From contig NZ_JBIPKH010000006.1 of assembly GCF_044068625.1 (NCBI RefSeq), positions 81,548 to 145,547 on the forward strand: 64,000 nt of DNA, read 5' to 3'. Of the stretch, positions 19,075 through 27,817 are shown piece after piece. A model generated the notes under the pieces. The model was not told where the DNA came from. It saw only the letters and a list, made by a program, of their open reading frames with translations, and made no database searches. Every line of letters starts with the position of its first letter. Positions within the stretch are counted from its first letter, which is position 1. The position numbers and the translations under genes were made by a program. This stretch comes from Desulfurivibrio sp044068625 (GTDB lineage: Bacteria > Desulfobacterota > Desulfobulbia > Desulfobulbales > Desulfurivibrionaceae).

Positions 19075-20414
19075 GCCGACCCAAGAATATCCGCCACCAG
19101 GCCCTCATGGTGCTGCTGGCCCAGGCCGAGGAGGGGAAGCCGCTGGATCGGGTGCTGGCCCAACACCTGGTCCGTCACCCCCTGGCCGATCCCCGGGATC
19201 GGCAACTGCTGATGGCCATGGTCTATGGGGTCCTGCGCTGGCGGGGGGTGCTGGATGAGGTGGCGGCCCGTTACTCCCGTCACCCTTTGGCCAAGATGAA
19301 GCCCCTGACCCTGGCCGCCCTGCGCCTGGGGATTTTGCAACTGCTCTTTTTCGATCGGGTGCCGGCGGCGGCCGCCATCGACGAAACCATCAAGGCGTTG
19401 CAGGTGGTCCGCCAGCCCCGCTGGCTCACCGGCTTTGTTAACGCCCTGCTGCGGGCGGTGGCTCGTGATCGTGGCCAGATCAAGATGCCCGATGAACTGC
19501 ACAGCCACCCGGAGTGGCTACGCCAACGCTGGCTGGCCCGTTACGGGCAGGAGAGCACCAGGGAGCTCTGCCGGATCAACAACCTGTTGCCCCCCTTGGT
19601 CTTGCGGGTTAATCTGCTGCGGACCACGGTGGCGCAATTGGCGACCCAGCTGGGCCAGGCAGGTATCGAAGTCGAACCGGGAGCTTTCGTCCCCGAGGCC
19701 TTGCTGCTCCCCTCCTACCAAGGGCGGATTGAAGAGCTGCCCGGCTATGGCCTGGGCTGGTTTGCCGTCCAGGACCAGGCGGCCCAACTGGTGAGCCTGC
19801 TGCTGGCGGGTGGCCCCACCGGCCGCTACCTGGACGCCTGTGCCGGGCTGGGAGGAAAAACCGCCCACCTGGCCCAACTGTTGCCGCCCGCCTCTCAACT
19901 GCTGGCCCTGGAGCCCCAACTGGAACGGTTTACCCTGCTCCAGGAAAATCTGACCCGGCTGGGGGTGGCCGCCCTGACCCGCCAGCAGAGTCTGGAGGAG
20001 TTTGTCGCTGATCGGTCGCGGGATGGCCATGGCGGTGGCGTATTTCAGGGGATCCTGGTGGACGCGCCTTGTTCAGGCCTGGGGGTGATCCGCCGCCATC
20101 CCGATATTCGCTGGAATCGGCAGGCGGCGGACCTGGCCGGCCAACAGGAGCGGCAGGTGGCCTTGCTGGGTCTTGCCGCCGAGCTGCTGATCCCCGGCGG
20201 GGTGCTGGTTTACGCCGTCTGCAGCCACGAGCCCGAGGAGAACGAGGGGGTGATTGCCCGCCTGCTGGCGGCGTGCCCCCACCTCACCTTGGATGATCCC
20301 CGTCCCCGGCTGCCGGCGGCGGCCCGCTCCCTGGTGGGGGAGGATCATTTTTTCCGCTCGCTGCCCAGCGCCGGGCTGGATGGCTTCTTTGCCGCCCGGC
20401 TGAGCAAGAATTAA
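19071..20414 (+). CDS. rsmB: 16S rRNA (cytosine-967 C5)-methyltransferase
   Basis: Methylates C967 of 16S rRNA. The 447-residue product has an N-terminal NusB-like helical domain (start SRPKNIRHQALMVLLAQ) and a C-terminal Fmu/RsmB methyltransferase domain with YLDACAGLGGKTAHLAQL (SAM site). Two Cys motifs follow, VDAPCSGLGVIRRHPDIRW and VYAVCSHEPEENEGV, of which the first Cys is the catalytic one in the family. It is coupled to pgeF by an ATGA overlap. Confidence 0.92.
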   Translation: MSRPKNIRHQALMVLLAQAEEGKPLDRVLAQHLVRHPLADPRDRQLLMAMVYGVLRWRGVLDEVAARYSRHPLAKMKPLTLAALRLGILQLLFFDRVPAAAAIDETIKALQVVRQPRWLTGFVNALLRAVARDRGQIKMPDELHSHPEWLRQRWLARYGQESTRELCRINNLLPPLVLRVNLLRTTVAQLATQLGQAGIEVEPGAFVPEALLLPSYQGRIEELPGYGLGWFAVQDQAAQLVSLLLAGGPTGRYLDACAGLGGKTAHLAQLLPPASQLLALEPQLERFTLLQENLTRLGVAALTRQQSLEEFVADRSRDGHGGGVFQGILVDAPCSGLGVIRRHPDIRWNRQAADLAGQQERQVALLGLAAELLIPGGVLVYAVCSHEPEENEGVIARLLAACPHLTLDDPRPRLPAAARSLVGEDHFFRSLPSAGLDGFFAARLSKN

Positions 20415-20421
20415 GGAGAAT

Positions 20422-23262
20422 ATGGAACCGCAACTCCTGAGAATCCGGGGTGCCCGCACCCACAATCTGAAAAATATCGACCTCGACCTGCCCCGTAACC
20501 GCCTGGTGGTCTTTGCCGGCCTTTCCGGTTCCGGCAAGTCGTCGCTGGCCTTTGACACCCTCTACGCCGAAGGGCAGCGGCGTTACGTGGAATCGCTCTC
20601 CACCTACGCCCGCCAATTCCTCGGCCAGATGGACAAGCCCGATGTGGACCTCCTGGAGGGATTGTCGCCGGCGGTTTCCATCGAGCAGCGCACCACCAGC
20701 CGCAACCCTCGCTCGACGGTGGGGACCATCACCGAGATCTACGACCACCTGCGCCTGCTCTTTGCCCGGGTGGGCCGTCCCCATTGCCCCCACTGCGGCG
20801 AATCGATCCAGCCCCAGACCATCCAGGAGATGGTGGCCTCCCTGCTGGCCTATCCCACCGGGACCAAAATGATTCTGCTGGCGCCGCTGATCGACGACAA
20901 GAAGGGGGAGCACCAGGCGGTTCTCAATCGGTTGCGCCGGGACGGCTTTGTCCGGGCCCGGATCGATGGCGAGATCATCACCCTGGACCAGGAGATCAGC
21001 CTGGCCAAGACCAAAAAACACCGGATCGAGGCGGTGGTTGATCGGCTGGTACTCAAGGAGGGGAGCGAGCGGCGTCTGGCCGAGTCGGTGGCCACTGCGG
21101 TCAATCTGGCCGAAGGGCGGCTGCTGGTCAATTTCCCCGACCAGACCGGCGGGGAAGGGGAGCGGCTCTTCAGCGAACGGGCGGCCTGTATCACCTGCGG
21201 CCGCAGTCTGCCGGAACTCTCCCCCCAGCTCTTCTCCTTCAACAACCCCAAGGGGGCCTGTACCGCCTGCGGCGGCCTGGGGATCAAACAGGTTTTCGAT
21301 CCCCAGCGGGTGGTGCCCGACCCCTCCCTGGGCCTGCGCCAGGGCGCCCTGGCCCCCTTGGGCGGCAAAGGTTCCTCCACCTATGTCAACTCCCTGATCA
21401 CCGCGTTGGCCGAGCACTACGGTTTTGATCTCGACCAGCCCTTCGCCAAGCTGCCGGAACGGGTCAAGGCGGTGATCTTTAACGGCAGCGGCGCGGAAAC
21501 CATCTCCTTCAGCTACAGCCGTTTCCGGCGGCGACGCAGTCACCGCAAGCCCTTTGAGGGAATTTTGCCGCAACTGGCCCGGCGCTATCTGGAGACCGAG
21601 TCGGCGGCGGTACGGGAGGAGCTGGAGCAGTATATGAATGAACAGCCCTGTCCGGCCTGCGGCGGGGCCCGGCTCCGTCCCGAGGCCTTGGCGGTGCGGG
21701 TGGGCTCCTGGTCCATAGCCCAGCTCTGTAGCTTGAGTATCGCGGGGCTGCTGGCCGAACTACCCCGGATCACTTTTTCAGCCCGGGATGAGCAGATCGC
21801 CTCCCGGATTCTGCGGGAGATCAATGATCGGCTCAGCTTTCTTCATGATGTGGGGCTCAGCTATATCAGCCTGGAGCGGCGGGCCGCCACCCTCTCCGGC
21901 GGCGAGGCCCAGCGGATTCGCCTGGCCTCCCAGATCGGGGCCCGGCTGGCCGGGGTTCTCTATATTCTCGATGAACCCAGCATCGGTCTCCACCAGCGGG
22001 ACAATCGGCGGCTGATCAACACCCTCCATAAGTTGCGGGACCTGGGCAACACGGTGATCGTGGTGGAACATGACGAGGAGACGATCCGGGCCGCCGACCA
22101 CATTCTGGACATGGGGCCCGGGGCCGGGGTCCACGGCGGGGAGGTGGTCTATAACGGCGATCTGCCCGGGCTGTTGCGGGAGGAAAGATCGCAGACCGGA
22201 GGCTATCTCTCCGGCCGGCTGGCCATCGAGGTCCCGGCCCGGCGGCGGTCGGCCGGCAAAAAGGAGGAGTGGTTGCGGATCAAAGGGGCCCGGGCCAACA
22301 ATCTGCAAAAACTGACGGTGGGAATCCCCCTGGGGCTGTTCACCTGCGTCACCGGGGTTTCCGGCTCCGGCAAGAGTACCCTGGTGATCGAAACCCTCTA
22401 CAAGGCGGCGGCCCGCCACCTCAACCGGGCCCGGGAAACCCCGGGGGAGCATGACCAGTTCAGCGGCCTGGAGCGGATCGACAAGGTGATCGATATCGAC
22501 CAGAGCCCCATCGGCCGCACCCCCCGCTCCAACCCCGCCACCTATACCGGGGTGTTGACCCCGGTGCGGGAACTGTTCTCCCGGCTGCCGGAAGCCCGGG
22601 CTAGGGGCTACAAGCCGGGGCGTTTCAGCTTCAACCTCAAGGGCGGCCGCTGCGAGACCTGCGAGGGCGATGGGGTGATCAGGATCGCCATGCATTTTCT
22701 CCCCGATATCTATGTGACCTGTGATGCCTGCCGGGGCCGGCGCTACAACGAGGAGACCCTGGATATCCGCTACAAGGGCAAAAGCGTCGCCGAGGTGCTG
22801 GCCATGACCGTGGAGGAGGGGCTGGATTTCTTCGCGGCGGTGCCGGCCATCCGCAACAAGCTTGCTACCCTTTTCGAGGTGGGGTTGAGCTATCTCTCCC
22901 TGGGCCAGTCCTCGGTGACCCTTTCCGGGGGGGAGGCCCAACGGATCAAGCTCTCCCGGGAGCTGAGCCGTCGCCAGACCGGCCGCACCCTCTATATCCT
23001 CGATGAACCCACCACCGGCCTCCATCCCGCCGACATCAAACACCTGCTCCATGTGCTCGACCGTCTGGTGGAGGGAGGCAACACCGTGGTGGTGATCGAG
23101 CACAACCTGGATGTGATCAAGACCGCCGATTATGTGATCGATATGGGTCCGGAGGGGGGGGACGGCGGCGGTCGGGTGGTGGCGGCCGGGACCCCGGAAG
23201 AGGTGGCGGCCACTCCCGGCTCCCATACCGGCCGCTATCTGGCCCCCCTGCTGGCCCCCTGA
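20422..23262 (+). CDS. uvrA: excinuclease ABC subunit A
   Basis: DNA damage recognition subunit of nucleotide excision repair. The 946-residue product is normal length. It has two ABC ATPase modules with Walker A GLSGSGKSSLAFDT and GVSGSGKSTLVIET, and signature motifs LSGGEAQRIRLA and LSGGEAQRIKLS. It also has zinc-binding CxxC pairs (CPHCGES, CITCGRS with CTACGGLG, CETCEGDG with CDACRG). The ATG at 20422 follows TTAAGGAGAA. It starts 7 bp after rsmB and may be co-transcribed. Confidence 0.97.
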   Translation: MEPQLLRIRGARTHNLKNIDLDLPRNRLVVFAGLSGSGKSSLAFDTLYAEGQRRYVESLSTYARQFLGQMDKPDVDLLEGLSPAVSIEQRTTSRNPRSTVGTITEIYDHLRLLFARVGRPHCPHCGESIQPQTIQEMVASLLAYPTGTKMILLAPLIDDKKGEHQAVLNRLRRDGFVRARIDGEIITLDQEISLAKTKKHRIEAVVDRLVLKEGSERRLAESVATAVNLAEGRLLVNFPDQTGGEGERLFSERAACITCGRSLPELSPQLFSFNNPKGACTACGGLGIKQVFDPQRVVPDPSLGLRQGALAPLGGKGSSTYVNSLITALAEHYGFDLDQPFAKLPERVKAVIFNGSGAETISFSYSRFRRRRSHRKPFEGILPQLARRYLETESAAVREELEQYMNEQPCPACGGARLRPEALAVRVGSWSIAQLCSLSIAGLLAELPRITFSARDEQIASRILREINDRLSFLHDVGLSYISLERRAATLSGGEAQRIRLASQIGARLAGVLYILDEPSIGLHQRDNRRLINTLHKLRDLGNTVIVVEHDEETIRAADHILDMGPGAGVHGGEVVYNGDLPGLLREERSQTGGYLSGRLAIEVPARRRSAGKKEEWLRIKGARANNLQKLTVGIPLGLFTCVTGVSGSGKSTLVIETLYKAAARHLNRARETPGEHDQFSGLERIDKVIDIDQSPIGRTPRSNPATYTGVLTPVRELFSRLPEARARGYKPGRFSFNLKGGRCETCEGDGVIRIAMHFLPDIYVTCDACRGRRYNEETLDIRYKGKSVAEVLAMTVEEGLDFFAAVPAIRNKLATLFEVGLSYLSLGQSSVTLSGGEAQRIKLSRELSRRQTGRTLYILDEPTTGLHPADIKHLLHVLDRLVEGGNTVVVIEHNLDVIKTADYVIDMGPEGGDGGGRVVAAGTPEEVAATPGSHTGRYLAPLLAP

Positions 23263-23271
23263 AGGCCGCCC

Positions 23272-23300
23272 TTGGCTTTTGGCCGGTTTTTCGTTATATT
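23272..23300 (+). promoter_or_regulatory. sigma-70 promoter of secB
   Basis: TTGGCT (23272-23277), 17 bp, then TATATT (23295-23300, five of six consensus). The predicted start lies about 55 bases before the secB ATG. Confidence 0.6.
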
Positions 23301-23360
23301 CATCCCCGCACCGCGATGGACGACAACGCAGATTAATTCACCAGCAAGGAGAACGGCAAG

Positions 23361-23867
23361 ATGAGTGAGGAGAAGAAGGAGGGGGCGGCCCAGGGCCAGG
23401 CCCAGGCAAACGCCCCGGTATTCCGGCTGCAGAAGATGTACATCAAGGATCTCTCCTTTGAGAATCCGGCGGCCCCCGAAGTCTTCATGGAGAAGGGGAC
23501 CGACCCCAAGGTGGATGTGCAGTTGAAGCTTAACCACCGGCAGTTGGCCGCCGCCGACAACTACGAGGTCTCATTGGTGATCACCGCCAAGGTGATCAAC
23601 CAGCAGAACGGCAAGACCATGTTCATCATCGAGCTGGAGCATGCCGGCATCTTCCTGCTGCAGCATATCCCGGCCGAGCATATGCCGGCGGTGCTGGCCG
23701 TGGAGTGCCCGACCCTGCTCTTCCCCTTCACCCGCCAGATCATCAGCCAGGCCACCGTGGACGGCGGCTTCGTCCCCTTCCTGATGGACCCGGTCAACTT
23801 CCTGGGCCTTTACGAGAACACCCGCCGCCAGCAACAGCAGCAACAGGCCGCTGCCCCCACCCAGTAG
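23361..23867 (+). CDS. secB: protein-export chaperone SecB
   Basis: Cytoplasmic tetrameric chaperone that keeps preproteins unfolded for SecA. The 168-residue product has the SecB core (VFRLQKMYIKDLSFENP, then KVDVQLKL, then PFTRQIISQATVDGGFVPFLMDPVNF). It has a slightly longer N-terminal charged stretch and a Gln-rich tail than Escherichia coli SecB. The ATG follows AAGGAGAACGG. It is consistent with the many exported proteins nearby, but SecB clients cannot be named from sequence. Confidence 0.93.
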   Translation: MSEEKKEGAAQGQAQANAPVFRLQKMYIKDLSFENPAAPEVFMEKGTDPKVDVQLKLNHRQLAAADNYEVSLVITAKVINQQNGKTMFIIELEHAGIFLLQHIPAEHMPAVLAVECPTLLFPFTRQIISQATVDGGFVPFLMDPVNFLGLYENTRRQQQQQQAAAPTQ

Positions 23868-23888
23868 GGCGGCATCCCGATCCATAAA

Positions 23889-23932
23889 TAACGAAAGAGG
23901 CCGGGCAGTAAACTGCTCGGCCTCTTTCGTTA
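23889..23932. terminator. bidirectional terminator between secB and the pilus operon
   Basis: A 20-bp stem (23889-23908 with 23913-23932) with a TAAA loop and a single G-T wobble. The stem ends are A/T-rich on both sides. Its position between convergent genes fits termination of both secB (plus) and the pilus cluster (minus). Confidence 0.75.
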
Positions 23933-23977
23933 TCAGCACTGCGCATATGCCGATCCAGGCGGTGGCTACACCGTACC

Positions 23978-26164
23978 CTATGGGATTTCGACCACCACAA
24001 TGGCTGCCGCGCCTCCGGCCTCGTAGTAGATCAGGGCGGAATCTCCGGATTGGCCGTTTGCGACAACGACATTAGAGGTGAATTGGCCATCCTCGTTGGT
24101 GTTGCCTGTACCCGGAGTCACATCAAAGGCGGGAACAGCAGCGGGGTCAACGGGGGTCAGATAAACGGTTGCGGTAATAGGTTCGTCTGCGACCGGCACC
24201 TTGTGGGCTGCCACGATATCTGTCAGTGTGAGGGTGACGGGTCCGCTGCCGGCCAGATTGGCCGGCGTGGCGGTCATCTGATAGTTGTTGTCGCACTGGT
24301 TAGAGGTCCCAAAGGGGCTGTAGTGGCCGGCCAGGGATGTCTCGCTCTTGACGTCGGGCAGGGCGATCGGCAGCACGAATTGAGCCTTGTCGGTCGCCTC
24401 GGTCCCCTCCACCGAAACAGTGGCGGTCACCTCCAGGGCGGCCCACCAGGCAAATTGCTTGTAGTAAACGATATAAAAGTCGGCAAAGCCGGTGTCGTTG
24501 GTGGTTACGGTAAAAGGCGCGCTCGTGTCGTTAATGGTTGCCACCCCGCCTGGGTCGAGCCGGCCGTTGTTGTTGAAATCCTCGCCGAGATCGACATCAA
24601 GGATGCCGTTGCGGTTGGTATCCTCGTTGGGACAGTTGCTGGCGGTTACATACTGCACCCAGCTCTGCTCCGAGCCCCCCCAGTAGAAAAAGCCCTTGTG
24701 ATAATAGGTCGGCCAGAGGGAGAGGGTCACGTTGGTATCGGCCACGGGGTGGGCAGCGGAATCGACCACCATGACGCTGGCCTTTTTCCTGTAACGCAGG
24801 CCCGCATCTTCTTCGATAAGGTCGGAAAATCCCAGGGTGACAAAGAGCTGTTTGCCGGCCACCGTAATGGGAACCGTTGCCAATAAGCTCCCTGCGCTGG
24901 CTTCAATGGTGACCTCCTCGTGACCGCTGGTTTGATTGCCGGCGATGTAGTAGGTGCTAGCCTGGCCGAACTCATCGGTGGTGACCGGGGAGGGTTCTAC
25001 CTTACCTCCAATTGCATCATGGGCTGCAAAATGAACGTCTATGTTTTTTACCAGGTTGTTGTCGGGGTCGCGGACCACGGCCAGGATCTCGCTGGACTCA
25101 TTGATCCCGATTGTGGCCGGATTGGCTTGCAGGGTCAAGGAATTGGCCACGGTGGCGACAAAGAGGATCTCGATCTTGGCCACCAGGCCGGTGGAGCTTT
25201 TGGCGGTGATGGTGGCCGATCCGGCGCTGTTGGAGGTGATCTGCACCGTGGCCTCGCCGCTGGCGTCGGTGTTGGCGCTAGCCACAAAAGTGGCGCTGGC
25301 GACAAAGGTGCCGCGGGTGGTGGAAAAGGTTACGGTTTGACCATCTACCGGGGCGCCGCCATCGGTCCAGATCACGGTAACGTCGTAAGGGGTGCCTTTA
25401 TTGAGCTCGGGCCGGGACTCGGACGCGGGATTGGGTTCGATAAAGACAAAATACTCGGTGGTGATATTGAAGGAGTGGCTGACGGGGGTTGCCCCCATCC
25501 CGCTCACCGTGATGGTATCGAGATCGACCCCGCCCACCGTGGCCCAGCCGTCAACGGAAACCTCGATGGTCGCCCGGCCGTTGTCGCCGGTTTTTGAGGA
25601 TAAGTAGTTGAGCGGGTTGCCGGCGAGCGAAACTACCGTCAGGTCGATGGGAATATCGACCAGGTTCAATCCGGAGATGCCGGTCCCGGCGGAGTCGCGG
25701 ACGGTGATCTCCAGGGTTGCGTCACTGTCCAGCATTGCCGAAGTGGGACCGGTGATCGCCAGGGTGGTTCCAATTACCGGGATATCGATGGTCTCGGCGA
25801 CCAGGCCGGCGGTGGCGGAAACAGTAATGGTCCGGTTGGCCTTGTTGTAGGGCGTTGACAGTTGCGCCCGGGCAACCCCGCCGGCATCGGTGGTGTAGTT
25901 GCCGACGGTCAGGGTTCCGCTGTTGCTGGCGGCAAAGGTGACGGAGACCCCCTCCATCACCTGGCCGTTCTGGTCATAGACGAAGGCGGTGATGTTGACC
26001 GAGTCGGCCGACGGCAGGTTGGGGCTGGAACTTTGCAGGATGATCCCGGCGACTTCGGGGGTATCTTCTGGCGGGGGCGGCGGCAGATCGTCGTCGGTCT
26101 TGGCGCAGGCGAAGGTGAGGGCGAGCAGCAGCGAGAGCAGCAGACGGGTGGCTGTACGGGTCAT
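23978..26164 (-). CDS. lipoprotein with tandem Ig-like (Big_1) domains, end of pilus operon
   Basis: A 728-residue exported lipoprotein with lipobox LTFAC at about residue 20 and then a PPPPPE linker. The body is several intimin/invasin-type Ig-like domains, with recurring VTF.. and ..ATITAKS-type strands and DxxGxA(T/R)xQ turns. Near residue 510-535 a run DTNRNGILDVDLGEDFNNNG looks like paired calcium-binding loops. It lies 61 bp after the secretin gene in the same direction. It is probably a surface or pilus-associated structural or adhesive protein; the ligand is unknown. Confidence 0.7.
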   Translation of the reverse strand: MTRTATRLLLSLLLALTFACAKTDDDLPPPPPEDTPEVAGIILQSSSPNLPSADSVNITAFVYDQNGQVMEGVSVTFAASNSGTLTVGNYTTDAGGVARAQLSTPYNKANRTITVSATAGLVAETIDIPVIGTTLAITGPTSAMLDSDATLEITVRDSAGTGISGLNLVDIPIDLTVVSLAGNPLNYLSSKTGDNGRATIEVSVDGWATVGGVDLDTITVSGMGATPVSHSFNITTEYFVFIEPNPASESRPELNKGTPYDVTVIWTDGGAPVDGQTVTFSTTRGTFVASATFVASANTDASGEATVQITSNSAGSATITAKSSTGLVAKIEILFVATVANSLTLQANPATIGINESSEILAVVRDPDNNLVKNIDVHFAAHDAIGGKVEPSPVTTDEFGQASTYYIAGNQTSGHEEVTIEASAGSLLATVPITVAGKQLFVTLGFSDLIEEDAGLRYRKKASVMVVDSAAHPVADTNVTLSLWPTYYHKGFFYWGGSEQSWVQYVTASNCPNEDTNRNGILDVDLGEDFNNNGRLDPGGVATINDTSAPFTVTTNDTGFADFYIVYYKQFAWWAALEVTATVSVEGTEATDKAQFVLPIALPDVKSETSLAGHYSPFGTSNQCDNNYQMTATPANLAGSGPVTLTLTDIVAAHKVPVADEPITATVYLTPVDPAAVPAFDVTPGTGNTNEDGQFTSNVVVANGQSGDSALIYYEAGGAAAIVVVEIP

Positions 26165-26225
26165 ATTTTATGCTCCGATTTGGGCATGGGATGAAAGGGC
26201 CTTATGGTCTCAGAATTGGCGGTCA

Positions 26226-27806
26226 TCAAATGATCCGGGGTTGCAAAAGAATCACCAGCTCCTTTTTCTGCACCCCCTTGGCGTCGTGGCGGAAGAGCCG
26301 TCCCAGGAAGGGAATGCTGCCCAAAACCGGCACTCTGGTGCTGTCCACCCGGTCCTGGTTGTCGATCAGGCCGCCGATCATCAGGGTGTCGCCGCTTTTG
26401 ATCCGGACGATGGTGTTGAGTTCCCGGATGCTGATGGTGGGCAGTTGCACGGTGAGGCCGGCAAAGGAGCGTTCATCGATATTGGAAATATTGGAGGTGA
26501 TGGGGGTCAGGTTGAGCACGATCTCGTTGTCCCCGGTCAACACCGGCAGCACCGCCAGGCCCAGCCCGGACATCACCGTCTCGGTGGTCACCGACTGGGT
26601 GGCCACCCCGTCGGTGACGGTGGTGGTTACCTCGGCGATGTAACTGAAGGTCTCCCCCACCGTGATCATGGCCGGCTGGCCGTTCAAGACGCTGATCCGG
26701 GGGTTGGCCAGCACGTTGCTCTGCCCCTGCTCCTCGATGGCGTCCATCAGCAGTTGAAAGGGGTTGGGGCCGATGGTGGTCTGGGTCACCCCGCTGCCGG
26801 CGGCATCCCAGGGGTAGATGATTCCGTTGGGTCCGAAGATCTCGAAGTTGAGAAATTTGCCACTCAGCACCCCGCTCCAGTCGATCCCTGTTTTATGCTC
26901 GTCCCCCAGGGCGACTTCGATAATCTTGGCCTCGATGGTAACCTGGCGGAAAAGCTGGGTTTGCAGGCTGTCAAGGTAGGCCTCGATCTGCTGCACCAGG
27001 GGTCGGGGGGCGGTGACCGTGATCTGGCCGATATGGCGGTCGATGTTGTAGTAGCCCTTGCCGCCCTGGACGTTGCGGCGGGTGGTGGATCCCGGAGTGC
27101 CTTCACCGTCGGCCGCCGGCAGGGGCACGGTCTCTTCCCAGATCCCCAGGAGCTGGTCCAGGCTCTGGCGGATATTTTCCCAGATATCGAAGCGGTTGTC
27201 GTTGCTGGTCAGCTTGATATTGCCTTCCAGGGAGCCGGAGCCGCCGCCGGCCCCCAGCACATCGCCGCCCACCGCCGAGCTGTAGGTGGAGGCGGTGGCG
27301 GGCATGGGGATTTGGAATCGCTTGGTCTCCCGGTACTTGACCACGATGGTGTTGCGTTGCAGCTCGTGGAAGTAATCGACCTGGCGCAGGAGGTTGTCGA
27401 TGGCCTCAAAAAAATCATCTTCGGCCTGGATGTCGACATCGACCATACGTTCCCGGTCAACATCGCTGGCCCAGCTGACATTCATCTTTTTCATGGCCGC
27501 CAAACGCCGCAGGATGTCGCGCAGGGGCACCGGGCCGGTGGTGGAGGAGATATCGGCCCCCACCGGAAAGCTGGGGGTTTCTTCGGCGGTCAGGGCGGTG
27601 GCCGGGCCGGTGGCCTGGATCTGATAAGTCGGCCGCTGGAAGCGGGCCGGCAGCTGGCTGCTGTCCACCGGGGTCGGGGCTTCCACCGCCGCCGGCGCGG
27701 CCCGCTCCACCGGCTGCTCGGGAGCCTTGGAGGCGCAGGCGCTCAAGCCCAGCGCCAGGGTACTCATAAGCAGAATGCCCGTGGTGAAGGTGCTTTTCAA
27801 TTGCAT
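26226..27806 (-). CDS. mshL: MshL-like type IV pilus secretin
   Basis: Outer-membrane secretin forming the exit pore for the pilus. The 526-residue lipoprotein has the lipobox LSAC and then an N-terminal helical domain with a VDVDIQAEDDFFEAIDNLLRQ stretch. It ends in the secretin core: VTIEAKIIEVALGD, VLANPRISVLNGQPA, IKSGDTLMIGGLIDNQ and a final LGSIPFLGRLFR segment. It is MSHA-type rather than PilQ because AMIN domains are absent. Those lie in the neighbouring upstream gene, suggesting a split secretin. Confidence 0.88.
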   Translation of the reverse strand: MQLKSTFTTGILLMSTLALGLSACASKAPEQPVERAAPAAVEAPTPVDSSQLPARFQRPTYQIQATGPATALTAEETPSFPVGADISSTTGPVPLRDILRRLAAMKKMNVSWASDVDRERMVDVDIQAEDDFFEAIDNLLRQVDYFHELQRNTIVVKYRETKRFQIPMPATASTYSSAVGGDVLGAGGGSGSLEGNIKLTSNDNRFDIWENIRQSLDQLLGIWEETVPLPAADGEGTPGSTTRRNVQGGKGYYNIDRHIGQITVTAPRPLVQQIEAYLDSLQTQLFRQVTIEAKIIEVALGDEHKTGIDWSGVLSGKFLNFEIFGPNGIIYPWDAAGSGVTQTTIGPNPFQLLMDAIEEQGQSNVLANPRISVLNGQPAMITVGETFSYIAEVTTTVTDGVATQSVTTETVMSGLGLAVLPVLTGDNEIVLNLTPITSNISNIDERSFAGLTVQLPTISIRELNTIVRIKSGDTLMIGGLIDNQDRVDSTRVPVLGSIPFLGRLFRHDAKGVQKKELVILLQPRII

Positions 27807-27817
27807 AATATTCTCCT